Shown: piece by piece, positions 35,668 to 43,886 of the stretch
How positions within the stretch are numbered: the stretch's first letter is position 1
Layout of the letters: every line of letters starts with the position of its first letter
DNA from: Deltaproteobacteria bacterium HGW-Deltaproteobacteria-6
GTDB taxonomy: Bacteria > Desulfobacterota > Syntrophia > Syntrophales > Smithellaceae
NCBI GenBank assembly: GCA_002840435.1
Contig: PHAT01000005.1
Coordinates: 734,460 to 798,459 of the forward strand
DNA: 64,000 bases
Reading direction: 5' to 3'
Notes under the pieces: model-generated
The model's database searches: none
What the model was told of the DNA's origin: nothing
Seen by the model: the letters and a program-made list of their open reading frames with translations, nothing else
Made by a program: the position numbers and the translations under genes

Positions 35668-37092
35668 ATGAAAAAAACCGGATTTATGCTATGCCCGATT
35701 TTTGTTTTATGGCTGATTTTTCCCGTAACCTGTTTTGCTCTCGCCCCGGCCCTTAATATCGGCGCCGCCCTGCCGCTGTGGTCGATCCTGCCGTTTGCGG
35801 GTATTCTGCTTTCGATTGCGCTGATGCCCTTATTCCTGCCTCATTTCTGGCATCATCATTTTCCCAAAGTGTCCGCTTTCTGGGCGCTGGTGCTGGCCAT
35901 TCCTTTTATCTATTTTTTCCGGGATGTTGCGGTCTATGAAATGGCCCATATTTTTATTATTGATTATATTCCTTTCATCATTTTGCTGTGGGCGCTGTTT
36001 ACCGTTTCCGGCGGCATTTATATTAAAGGTACTTTGAAAGGAACGCCTGCCGTCAACACCCTGATCCTGCTTGTCGGAACCGTTCTGGCATCGGTCATCG
36101 GCACGACTGGCGCTTCCATGCTGCTGATCCGGCCGATACTGCGCTCAAATGGCTGGCGTGTGCATAAAGCCCATACGATTGTATTTTTTATTTTTCTGGT
36201 CAGCAATATCGGCGGTTCGCTAACCCCACTGGGCGATCCTCCCTTGTTTCTGGGATTTCTCCACGGCGTTCCTTTTTTCTGGACGATGCATATCCTCCCG
36301 GAAATGGCCTTTGCCAGCGTTGCTCTCCTGGTGCTTTATTTCATGCTGGATTCTTTCTACTATAAAAAAGAAAGCCACACCGACGCTCCCGATACCGCGC
36401 CGGAACCGGTAAAAATTGAGGGGTCTTACAATTTCATTTTCCTGGCGGGAATTATTGCCGCCGTTTTGTTCAGCGGCACGGTTAAACTGGGTGAAGTGGA
36501 TATCGCAGGCATTCATCAAACCATCGAGAACTTAATCAAAGACACCGTTCTGATCGTCATGGGAATTTTATCCCTTGTCTTCACCCGTCAGGAAGTCCGT
36601 AAAGGCAACGATTTCAGCTGGGCCCCCATTCTGGAAGTAGCCTATCTTTTTGCCGGGATTTTTATAACCATCATTCCCGCGCTGGCAATCCTGAAAGCAG
36701 GCGAACAAGGGGCGCTGGCCTGGCTGATTAAAGCCGTCAACACTCCGGCCCACTATTTCTGGGCCACAGGTTCATTATCCAGTTTTCTGGATAATGCCCC
36801 GACTTATCTGACCTTTTTCAACAGCGCGCTGGGTAAGTTTTATCCCGGTGTCCCCGAGACGCAGGCTGTTGCCCGTCTGATCACTGAAAAAATCCCGTAT
36901 CTGGCTGCTATTTCAGCGGGAGCGGTTTTTATGGGGGCTAATACCTACATCGGCAATGCGCCCAACTTTATGGTGAAGTCGATTGCTGAAGAAGCAGGCG
37001 TCAAAATGCCTAGCTTCTTTGGTTACATGTTTAAATATTCCATTCCTGTTCTGGTTGTTTTGTTTGTCGTCATCACACTTATTTTCTTCTAA
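35668..37092 (+). CDS. Sodium:proton antiporter of the NhaD/ArsB-like ion transporter superfamily
   Basis: 474 residues with about twelve membrane helices and a cleaved or retained signal-like first helix. The repeated half-helix signatures SLTPLGDPPLFLGFLHGVPF (about 190-208) and, near the C-terminus, FLDNAPTYLTFFN and GANTYIGNAPNFM match NhaD-type antiporters of bacteria with sodium bioenergetics. Sodium extrusion is the likely role; a citrate/anion substrate is the alternative. Confidence 0.85.
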   Translation: MKKTGFMLCPIFVLWLIFPVTCFALAPALNIGAALPLWSILPFAGILLSIALMPLFLPHFWHHHFPKVSAFWALVLAIPFIYFFRDVAVYEMAHIFIIDYIPFIILLWALFTVSGGIYIKGTLKGTPAVNTLILLVGTVLASVIGTTGASMLLIRPILRSNGWRVHKAHTIVFFIFLVSNIGGSLTPLGDPPLFLGFLHGVPFFWTMHILPEMAFASVALLVLYFMLDSFYYKKESHTDAPDTAPEPVKIEGSYNFIFLAGIIAAVLFSGTVKLGEVDIAGIHQTIENLIKDTVLIVMGILSLVFTRQEVRKGNDFSWAPILEVAYLFAGIFITIIPALAILKAGEQGALAWLIKAVNTPAHYFWATGSLSSFLDNAPTYLTFFNSALGKFYPGVPETQAVARLITEKIPYLAAISAGAVFMGANTYIGNAPNFMVKSIAEEAGVKMPSFFGYMFKYSIPVLVVLFVVITLIFF

Positions 37093-37248
37093 TATTTCAA
37101 CGACATGCCTGAGTATAAAAATCGCTTGAAGATGTTAGGGAAAGCAGATAAGGTGCAACCGGCTTTGCATTGAGGTGTTGCCGTTGTTATCTTATCTACA
37201 TCGCCGCCTGAGAATGATAAAGTTAGCTAAAGAAGAATATGGAGGACC

Positions 37249-38106
37249 ATGATAATGGCAGCAACACTGCGCAAATCTTTAAAAACAATAGAGGATTACA
37301 AGGTAACCAACCCTATCTACACAGACCTGCTGGATATCCTCGCGGAAATTCTGATTCTTCGGGAAGAATACCGGAAGAATATGACGAGTCCCATTTTTTC
37401 AGTGGAAGAAAAGTTAATCCCGGGAAAAATGGAAGGGGGGCTTCCCTTAATTGATCTGGTGGGACAAAAATACGATCTGACCCGCCCGAAAGAATATTTT
37501 TACTCATTGATTGCCATTGCCGAAAAAAGGCTGCCGGCTGAAGCGCACAAGTTTCTGGATGTGATCCGCGACGAACAGTTCGACTGGGAAACGATCATCA
37601 GAGCGTCGTTTAATCCGGCCGAAGAGGAAGCACTGGGTAAGGAACTGAAATCATCGGACACTCATGATGAGCAGCTTGATCTCATCGATTTGTTTATCGA
37701 AGAGAGCCTTCGCCCGGAACTGGAAGTGATCGCCGAACAATATGCCGCGGCCGTTGAAAAATCCGAATGGACGGAAGGCTACTGCCCGATCTGCGGGAAG
37801 GAACCGAAAATCGGTGAAATCCGGGAAAGCGAAGACGGCAGGCGCTATCTTTTCTGCCACCAGTGCGGATGCAAATGGCACTTCCACCGGATCAAATGCC
37901 CGTTTTGCGGGAATGAAGAGCAGCATTCGCTGGCCTATTTTGCCGTGGAAGGCGAAGAAAGCCATCGGGTTGATGTCTGCAACAAGTGCCGCCGGTATAT
38001 TAAAATTGTTGAATTGCCGAAATCATCCGAGGATATAAACCTGGATGTGGAAGATATTGCGACGCTGCATCTGGATATGCTGGCGTATGAAGAAGGCTAT
38101 AACTGA
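37249..38106 (+). CDS. fdhE: FdhE-like formate dehydrogenase accessory protein
   Basis: 285 residues with a GGAGG ribosome site. The N-terminal half is helical; the C-terminal half has four CxxC iron/zinc-ribbon motifs: YCPICG, FCHQCG, CPFCG and VCNKC. This is the FdhE family, needed to activate membrane-bound formate dehydrogenase. No formate dehydrogenase gene lies in the window, so it must act on one elsewhere. Confidence 0.9.
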   Translation: MIMAATLRKSLKTIEDYKVTNPIYTDLLDILAEILILREEYRKNMTSPIFSVEEKLIPGKMEGGLPLIDLVGQKYDLTRPKEYFYSLIAIAEKRLPAEAHKFLDVIRDEQFDWETIIRASFNPAEEEALGKELKSSDTHDEQLDLIDLFIEESLRPELEVIAEQYAAAVEKSEWTEGYCPICGKEPKIGEIRESEDGRRYLFCHQCGCKWHFHRIKCPFCGNEEQHSLAYFAVEGEESHRVDVCNKCRRYIKIVELPKSSEDINLDVEDIATLHLDMLAYEEGYN

Positions 38107-38130
38107 AAACAGGCTTTCAGGCAATGCGGA

Positions 38131-38180
38131 AAAGCCCCGCCGGGACCATGTCCCGGCGGGGCTTTCGTTTTTTCTTTTTT
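38131..38180. terminator. Strong bidirectional terminator between fdhE and korC
   Basis: A perfect 15-bp GC-rich stem (38131-38145 with 38151-38165, AAAGCCCCGCCGGGA/TCCCGGCGGGGCTTT) with a five-base loop, followed by a T-rich run on the plus strand and preceded by A's, separates two convergent genes. Confidence 0.9.
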
Positions 38181-38211
38181 CCTATCGCCGTAAATGTTTA
38201 CAGCCTCTCTT

Positions 38212-38811
38212 CTATTCCTGATGCTTGCCGGGCTCCGGTTTGACGGTGCCTTTGATAATGGCCTGTCCGTATTCCCTGCCTGTGTTGAAGGCGTGAATGT
38301 TATTGTCTTTCGTCGAGGCGGGAACAGAATCCAGGACGGCTTTCTTGAGCGCTTCCGCATGAACAATCGGTTCGACCGCCGAGAAAAATCCCAGCATGAC
38401 AATGTTGGCCATCATCTTGGTTCCGAGCTGTTCGGCAAATCGCGTGGCCGGAATATGAAACGTCCTTTCTCGCAGATCGGATTTGCGGGTGTGGACCAGA
38501 TCGGTATCCCAGATTAATGTGCCGTCCGGACGCAGGGATTTAATGTTTTTTGTATAGGCTTCCTGGCTCATACAGACTAGGATTTCCGGTTCTTCCACAC
38601 AGGGGAATAGAATTTCCTCGCCGCTGATGATGACCTGACTGGAACAGGCGCCGCCGCGCGCTTCCGGTCCGTAGTTCTGCGTCATGGTGGCGTGTTTGTG
38701 GTCGTAAAGCGTGGCCGCTTTTCCCATAATATCTCCGGCCAGAACAATACCCTGTCCGCCGAAGCCGGTGAGTAATATATGTCTTTCCCGTTTATCCGAC
38801 ATGATCATCAC
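38212..38811 (-). CDS. korC: 2-oxoacid:ferredoxin oxidoreductase gamma subunit
   Basis: 199 residues. TGFGGQGIVLAGDIMGKAA near 15-33 and YGPEARGGACSSQVIIS near 45-61 are the PorG/KorC signature. Last gene of korDABC; its start overlaps the korB stop by four bases. Confidence 0.93.
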   Translation of the reverse strand: MMIMSDKRERHILLTGFGGQGIVLAGDIMGKAATLYDHKHATMTQNYGPEARGGACSSQVIISGEEILFPCVEEPEILVCMSQEAYTKNIKSLRPDGTLIWDTDLVHTRKSDLRERTFHIPATRFAEQLGTKMMANIVMLGFFSAVEPIVHAEALKKAVLDSVPASTKDNNIHAFNTGREYGQAIIKGTVKPEPGKHQE

Positions 38812-39692
38812 CGTCCTTTCTGCGTATCAGGATGCATGGGACGCCACTGCGGCATCTGCGACCGGTTGTATTTTTCGTAGTGATCCATGAAGGTGGGACG
38901 CTCGATATCAACAAACTTCCCGACAACAATTTCCTTATCAATATCCATGGACGCGTCTTTGGGGTCAATATCGCCGCGGATGACCGAACGGCCCTGATAA
39001 AATTTCAGCATTTCCAGCGCGCTGCCCATGCGGTTGCGCCTTCCGAAAGAAGACGGACAGGGCGTGATAACCTCCACAAAGCTGAAGCCGCGTTTTTCCA
39101 GAGCTTCACTGATGGAACTCCTGAGCGACCGGACCTGCATGGCCGTCCATCTTGCCACATACGTGGCTCCGCAGGCGGATGCCAGATAACTGAAGTTGAA
39201 AGGCTCTTCCGGCGAACCGTTGACGGAGGTCGTCGTCTTGGCGCCCAGCGGCGTGCTGGGAGCCTGCTGGCCGCCTGTCATGCCGTAATTGAGATTGTTG
39301 ACGCAGACAACCGTCATGTCCATGTTCCGGCGCGCGGCATGAATAAAATGATTGCCGCCGATGGCAAACAGATCGCCGTCTCCGGAGACAACAATGACCT
39401 TCGTTTGAGGGCGCGCCAGCTTCAGACCTGTCGCAAACGGCAGCGCCCGGCCATGTGTGGTGTGAAACGAATCCAGTCTGATATAACCGGCCATGCGTCC
39501 GGTGCAGCCGATGCCGGAGACCATGGCGATGGAATTGGGGTCCCAGCCGGTATTTTTAATGGCGGCGAGTACGGCGGAAAACACGGTGCCGATCCCGCAG
39601 CCGGGACACCAGATATGCGGAATTCTTTCCGTTCGCAGCAGAGAATCCATGGGATGGGGTGGAACGTTCTTAACGGGTTTTGATGTGGTCAT
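38808..39692 (-). CDS. korB: 2-oxoacid:ferredoxin oxidoreductase beta subunit (TPP-binding)
   Basis: 294 residues. WCPGCGIGTV (about 28-37), the thiamine-diphosphate motif GDGDLFAIGGNH...NNLNYGMTGGQ (about 102-140) are present. It oxidatively decarboxylates a 2-oxoacid to acyl-CoA with ferredoxin reduction. The four-subunit layout and the KorB-type SVNG/PLGAKT region favour 2-oxoglutarate or a branched-chain 2-oxoacid rather than pyruvate. Confidence 0.93.
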   Translation of the reverse strand: MTTSKPVKNVPPHPMDSLLRTERIPHIWCPGCGIGTVFSAVLAAIKNTGWDPNSIAMVSGIGCTGRMAGYIRLDSFHTTHGRALPFATGLKLARPQTKVIVVSGDGDLFAIGGNHFIHAARRNMDMTVVCVNNLNYGMTGGQQAPSTPLGAKTTTSVNGSPEEPFNFSYLASACGATYVARWTAMQVRSLRSSISEALEKRGFSFVEVITPCPSSFGRRNRMGSALEMLKFYQGRSVIRGDIDPKDASMDIDKEIVVGKFVDIERPTFMDHYEKYNRSQMPQWRPMHPDTQKGR

Positions 39693-40849
39693 ATTTTCCC
39701 TCTTGCCGCCTTGGCAATAGCGCTTTGAATCGAAGCGGGGTGGAGAATCGCGCCGCCGTAATTGGATACCAGGCTCACCGGACAGGCGCCGGAGGTACAG
39801 CGTTCGAGCTCCAGAACCATTTGACCGCCGTTGATTTCAGCCATAATCATTGCTTTAACCTGAGGAGCAACGCTGCGAATAAGTTCTTCGGGGAAAGGCC
39901 AGATGGTTTCCAGTTTGATCAGCCCCGCCTTGATGCCTTCATTTCGGGCATTACGGACGGCCTGCATGGATGAGCGGGCGCTGATGCCGTAAGAAACCAC
40001 GACAATCTCGGCGTCATCCAGATAGAAATTTTTTGTGCTGATAATTTTATCACGATTATTGCGTATTTTACCGACCAGGCGGGCAACCATTTGTTCCTGC
40101 GCCTGGGCGTTCATGGCCGGATAGCCGCGATCGTCATGGGTGAGGCCGGTCACGTGAATCCGGTAACCGTCGCCGCAATTGGCCATCGGCGCGATGCCGT
40201 CGGCATCCGCCTTATAGGGAAGATAGTCTTCCCGGGAAACGGAAGGCTTCCGCCGGTTGATGATCTCAATTTCATCCTCACGAGGAATAACGACCCGTTC
40301 ATTCATGTGCCCGACAACTTCATCGGCCAGAATAATCACAGGCAGTCGATAGTATTCGCTCAAGTTAAAAGCGCGGATGGTCATATCAAACATTTCCTGA
40401 GGGCTGGCCGGACTGAGCGCGATGATTTCATAATGGCCGTGCGATCCCCAGCGCGCCTGCATCATGTCTCCTTGGCCCACCGCCGTGGGAAGTCCCGTAC
40501 TGGGTCCCGCCCGCTGGACGTTGCAGACCACGCAGGGTGTTTCCGTGCAGATTCCCAGTCCGATATTCTCCATCATGAGAGAAAATCCGGGCCCGGATGT
40601 GCTGGTCATGGATTTTACGCCGCCCCAGCTGGCGCCCAGGATGGCCGCCATCGAAGCGATTTCATCTTCCATCTGGATAAAAATGCCGCCCAGTTTGGGC
40701 AGCCGTCGCGACATGGCTTCGGCAATTTCAGTCGCCGGTGTGATAGGGTAGCCGCCAAAAAAACGACAGCCGACGGCCAGCGCTCCCTCGCAGCAGGCCT
40801 CGTCGCCGTTCATGAAATGTATTCCTGTTAATACTTCTTTGGAAACCAA
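39689..40849 (-). CDS. korA: 2-oxoacid:ferredoxin oxidoreductase alpha subunit
   Basis: 386 residues if translation starts at the TTG at 40849, seven bases after AAGGAGA; a TTG at 40855 is too close to that site, and the first ATG is eleven codons further in. GDEACCEGALAVGCRFFGGYPITPATEIAE opens the pyrimidine-binding domain and SGPGFSLMMENIGLG follows. It overlaps korB by four bases. Confidence 0.92.
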   Translation of the reverse strand: MVSKEVLTGIHFMNGDEACCEGALAVGCRFFGGYPITPATEIAEAMSRRLPKLGGIFIQMEDEIASMAAILGASWGGVKSMTSTSGPGFSLMMENIGLGICTETPCVVCNVQRAGPSTGLPTAVGQGDMMQARWGSHGHYEIIALSPASPQEMFDMTIRAFNLSEYYRLPVIILADEVVGHMNERVVIPREDEIEIINRRKPSVSREDYLPYKADADGIAPMANCGDGYRIHVTGLTHDDRGYPAMNAQAQEQMVARLVGKIRNNRDKIISTKNFYLDDAEIVVVSYGISARSSMQAVRNARNEGIKAGLIKLETIWPFPEELIRSVAPQVKAMIMAEINGGQMVLELERCTSGACPVSLVSNYGGAILHPASIQSAIAKAARGKI

Positions 40850-40868
40850 AACCAATCTCCTTCAATCC

Positions 40869-41153
40869 TCATTCGTTAAAGTCGTCAAATTCAATGCTGT
40901 AAATGGCAAATTCAGGACAGAGAACTTCGCAGAAATGACAATTAACGCACCTTGAAGCGTCATTCACTTCAGGGGGGTGATAGCCTTTTTTGTTAAAAGT
41001 GGAGGAAAATCGCAAAACCTGCCGGGGACAATTGGCAATGCAAAAGCCGCAGCCCTTGCAGCGATCTTCAATGACCACAACCTGCCCCAGCTTCTTTTTC
41101 GGAGAACCGTTTTCGTTTTGCGGACTTATTTGATATTTTTTAGTTTTCTGCAT
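40869..41153 (-). CDS. korD: Ferredoxin-type delta subunit (2 x [4Fe-4S])
   Basis: 94 residues. Two CxxCxxCxxxCP motifs, CKGCGFCIANCP (about 33-44) and CVNCHFCEVLCP (about 70-81), bind two cubane clusters that pass electrons to soluble ferredoxin. First gene of korDABC. Confidence 0.93.
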   Translation of the reverse strand: MQKTKKYQISPQNENGSPKKKLGQVVVIEDRCKGCGFCIANCPRQVLRFSSTFNKKGYHPPEVNDASRCVNCHFCEVLCPEFAIYSIEFDDFNE

Positions 41154-41302
41154 GGATTCAATTCATTTCCCCTGCATGATCAGACTTTACACAGGGTACT
41201 TGCCGGATGGATTTCATTTGCTTGATTATCGGGGATCATCGTCTGAACCGTTTCCCTGAAGAGCCAAACTCCATCGAATGCGCGCAAAGTTGCACACTGG
41301 GC

Positions 41303-41329
41303 ATTATAAGAATAAAGAGGCGCTGTCAA
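41303..41329 (-). promoter_or_regulatory. Probable promoter of korDABC with a 15-base spacer
   Basis: Minus strand: perfect TTGACA (41324-41329) and perfect TATAAT (41303-41308), but only 15 bases apart, two short of optimum, which often makes a promoter activator-dependent. The leader to korD would be about 140 bases. The 372-base gap 41154-41525 holds no gene I can support. Confidence 0.5.
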
Positions 41330-41525
41330 GAAAAAATACTCCCGGTCATAGTGGTTGTTTGTTAATAATTTTAAAGCTATATTCCCATTACCCGCGGATG
41401 CGGAGGCGTGGATAAAGACTTGCTTTTCACAGGAGCCCATAATAAGAAAAGCATTGTCATGCGGAATAAACATGATCAAGACACGCGCAGGCAGGCAATA
41501 CGCAATTAGGAAAGCGGCGAAATAG

Positions 41526-42182
41526 ATGGAAAATACGCAGATTAATCAAATTGTTAAAATCCTGAAAAAAGAACTGGATCTGGGAGAAATGCCCATTGTC
41601 TCGCATCTGGCCCAAAGCGAACGCGATCCTTTTGTCATATTAATCTCCACGCTGCTCAGTCTGCGCACCAAGGATGAAGTCACAGCCGAAGCGACCGACA
41701 GGCTTTTCGCACTGGCTTCCACCCCTGAAGAAATGCTGAAAGTCCCGCAGGCTAAAATCGCCAAGGCGATTTATCCGGTCGGGTTTTACCGCGTGAAAGC
41801 CAGAACCATCCATCATACCTGCCGCGAACTTATTGACCGCTTTGATTCAAAGGTTCCGGATAATCTGGACGACCTTTTAAGCATGAAAGGCGTCGGACGG
41901 AAAACGGCCAATCTGGTGATCACGCTGGCTTATGGTAAGGACGGCATTTGTGTGGACACGCATGTGCACCGGATTTCCAATCGCCTGGGCTATGTGAAGA
42001 CCAAAACACCGGATGAAACGGAAATGGCCCTTCGCGGCAGGCTTCCCCGGAAACACTGGATTATCTACAACACGCTGCTGGTTTTCTTCGGCCGCAAAAC
42101 CTGCAAGCCCGTATCGCCGCTTTGCAGTACCTGTCCCATCAAACAATACTGCCCCCGTATCGGGGTAACAGTGAGCCGGTAG
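41526..42182 (+). CDS. nth: Endonuclease III (DNA glycosylase/AP lyase)
   Basis: 218 residues. Helix-hairpin-helix with catalytic Lys in MKGVGRKTAN, catalytic Asp in VDTHVHR, and the [4Fe-4S] ligands C-x6-C-x2-C-x5-C (CKPVSPLC-STC-PIKQYC) at the C-terminus. Removes oxidised pyrimidines. Single gene. Confidence 0.95.
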   Translation: MENTQINQIVKILKKELDLGEMPIVSHLAQSERDPFVILISTLLSLRTKDEVTAEATDRLFALASTPEEMLKVPQAKIAKAIYPVGFYRVKARTIHHTCRELIDRFDSKVPDNLDDLLSMKGVGRKTANLVITLAYGKDGICVDTHVHRISNRLGYVKTKTPDETEMALRGRLPRKHWIIYNTLLVFFGRKTCKPVSPLCSTCPIKQYCPRIGVTVSR

Positions 42183-42292
42183 AAGTAAGACAAAGCGTAT
42201 CTCGTATCTCGTGAATCGTAAGAAAGGCACTAAAAATTATCAACCAAGAATGGTAAGCGTTATGGCGATAATTAAGACGCAAAAGAAAAAAG

Positions 42293-42321
42293 TTGACGAT
42301 TTCCCGTCATTTAGATATGAT
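42293..42321 (+). promoter_or_regulatory. Near-consensus promoter of secG
   Basis: TTGACG (42293-42298), 17-base spacer, TATGAT (42316-42321). Transcription from about 42328 gives a 180-base leader with two small hairpins: TTTATCTC/GAGATAAA (42396-42403 with 42411-42418) and GCCGG/CCGGC (42441-42445 with 42456-42460). No gene lies in 42183-42507. Confidence 0.62.
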
Positions 42322-42507
42322 CCGCCCGCTTTTGAATAGCTCGCACAGGATTGACTGGAGACCTCAATTGAAAGATAATTGTTTTTATTAATCAATTTAT
42401 CTCCCGTCTTGAGATAAAAGAAGCGTTGAATAAAATATCCGCCGGTGATATGTATCCGGCAGATTTCTGAGCGTAATTGAATTTAGATAACTAAAGGGAC
42501 ATAAAAG

Positions 42508-42876
42508 ATGACAACATTGTTAACCATTATCCATGTTTTAGGCTGTATTACCCTGATATTAATCGTCCTGCTTCAGGCAGGAAAGGGTGCAAATATGGGC
42601 GCTGCTTTTGGCGGATCCAGCCAGACTGTTTTCGGTTCCAGCGGCGCGGGCACTTTTCTTGGAAAAATGACGGCGGCGGTCGCCATTCTTTTCATGCTGA
42701 CGTCCATTACATTGACCTACACTTCATCAAGAAAAACATCCGGTTTAATGGATGGCGTATCGGCGCCCGTAACCAGACAGGCGGCTCCCGCAGCGCCCAA
42801 GCCCGCAACGTTGCCCGCAGCACCGGCAACTGTGCCCGGCGCGGCTAATACACCGGTGGCACCGGCAGCGAAGTAA
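42508..42876 (+). CDS. secG: Preprotein translocase subunit SecG
   Basis: 122 residues. Two membrane helices (about 5-24 and 51-68) flank the conserved loop QAGKGANMGAAFGGSSQTVFGSSGA, the SecG hallmark; the last 40 residues are an Ala/Pro-rich tail longer than usual. SecG assists SecYE in protein export. tRNA-Leu follows 91 bases later. Confidence 0.93.
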   Translation: MTTLLTIIHVLGCITLILIVLLQAGKGANMGAAFGGSSQTVFGSSGAGTFLGKMTAAVAILFMLTSITLTYTSSRKTSGLMDGVSAPVTRQAAPAAPKPATLPAAPATVPGAANTPVAPAAK

Positions 42877-42967
42877 GTTTCGTTCTTTTCATATCCGCAA
42901 ACCCAAAAGGCCCTGGCTTTTTAAAATGATCAGATGGAATGCGGTATTGTATCTCATTTTAATTGCT

Positions 42968-43053
42968 GCCGAAGTGGTGAAATTGGTAGACACGCCATCT
43001 TGAGGGGGTGGTGAGCACCGCTCATCCGGGTTCAAATCCCGGCTTCGGCACCA
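42968..43053 (+). tRNA. tRNA-Leu (anticodon GAG)
   Basis: 86 bases including an encoded CCA. Acceptor GCCGAAG pairs with CTTCGGC; the D arm contains AATTGGTAGAC; anticodon stem CCATC/GGTGG with loop TTGAGGG, so anticodon GAG reading CUC/CUU; long class II variable arm (TGAGCACCGCTCA); T arm CCGGG-TTCAAAT-CCCGG. Confidence 0.97.
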
Positions 43054-43067
43054 TTTTAAAAAAATAT

Positions 43068-43103
43068 AATGGGGAGTTATAGATCCGTTCTATACTCCCC
43101 ATT
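43068..43103. terminator. Bidirectional terminator between tRNA-Leu and the lpoB-like operon
   Basis: A long near-perfect stem (43068-43082 with 43090-43103, AATGGGGAGT...ACTCCCCATT plus ATAG/CTAT, one bulged T). On the minus strand it is followed by a run of seven T's, and on the plus strand by TTGTTATTT. Confidence 0.72.
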
Positions 43104-43226
43104 GTTATTTGGATTGCCTGGCTGGCGCTGGATGCACAAGATCTTTTTTAACAGGCTGCGAGCCGGTAGAATGACGCAGAGGAGGTTTAAAAGTTATAAC
43201 CGTTATTAACCCCCGAATTTCCTGAA

Positions 43227-43826
43227 CTATCGAAATAATGATTTCTCCGTTAATCTTTGAATTTCCTTTTCATCCGTCCAGACTATTTCGCCGGTTTGTA
43301 TGTTCACCAGTTGCAGCGTAATATTGTAATAAATGATATCGATGCGATCACTTCGTTTGCGAATGCTGGAAATTGCGCCCCTGAGAATATATTTCGCGCC
43401 CACCAGCTTCCCGACCTGAACGACCGTTTTGTTGTCAAACAGACCGGATTGCTGAAATTTAAGCTGATTCATAATATCGTTTAATGCCTGGTCATCCACA
43501 AATCTGGCAATGCCGTCATTAATTAATTTTGTCCGGACCTTTTCCATAATGGTTCTGGTGTTGACATGTTCGTCCGTCTCGTTTCGCAAATCTCTGGCAA
43601 GGATCCATCGCGGTTTTCCTTCCCTTAATTCTGATCCCGGTGCATTGGCGCGCCTGGTGATGGAATTGACCATGTGATCAGCAACTTCTTTTAAATCCCT
43701 GGCAGACCAGTCTGATCCCGTAACCGTTTCCTTATCGGCAATGCCGTGCTGAATAGTCGTTGCACAACCAGAAATCATGAAGCTCGTTATTACAATCAGT
43801 AACATTCCTATCATTCTTGTTTTCAT
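43227..43826 (-). CDS. LpoB-like lipoprotein (penicillin-binding protein activator)
   Basis: 199 residues. Lipobox MISGC at about 17-21 marks an outer-membrane lipoprotein. The body matches the LpoB family: LAREDLRN-like RDLRNETDEHVNT, KLINDGIARFVDD, GKLVGAKYILRGAISSI and GEIVWTDEKEI near the end. LpoB stimulates class A penicillin-binding proteins. It follows the ankyrin/COG3014-like gene by 60 bases in the same direction; LpoB and COG3014 genes are paired in many bacteria. Confidence 0.88.
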   Translation of the reverse strand: MKTRMIGMLLIVITSFMISGCATTIQHGIADKETVTGSDWSARDLKEVADHMVNSITRRANAPGSELREGKPRWILARDLRNETDEHVNTRTIMEKVRTKLINDGIARFVDDQALNDIMNQLKFQQSGLFDNKTVVQVGKLVGAKYILRGAISSIRKRSDRIDIIYYNITLQLVNIQTGEIVWTDEKEIQRLTEKSLFR

Positions 43827-43886
43827 GTTTTATCCGCCTGTGATGATTTTCAGATATTAAGAAGACGACGCTCCTGTCTACAACCG

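Noticed and set aside
38832-39683. A 283-codon plus-strand frame
   Set aside because: Antisense to korB, which has intact TPP-binding motifs.
41180-41479. A 99-codon minus-strand frame upstream of korD
   Set aside because: It spans the TTGACA/TATAAT promoter of korDABC, lacks a ribosome site and has no family signal.
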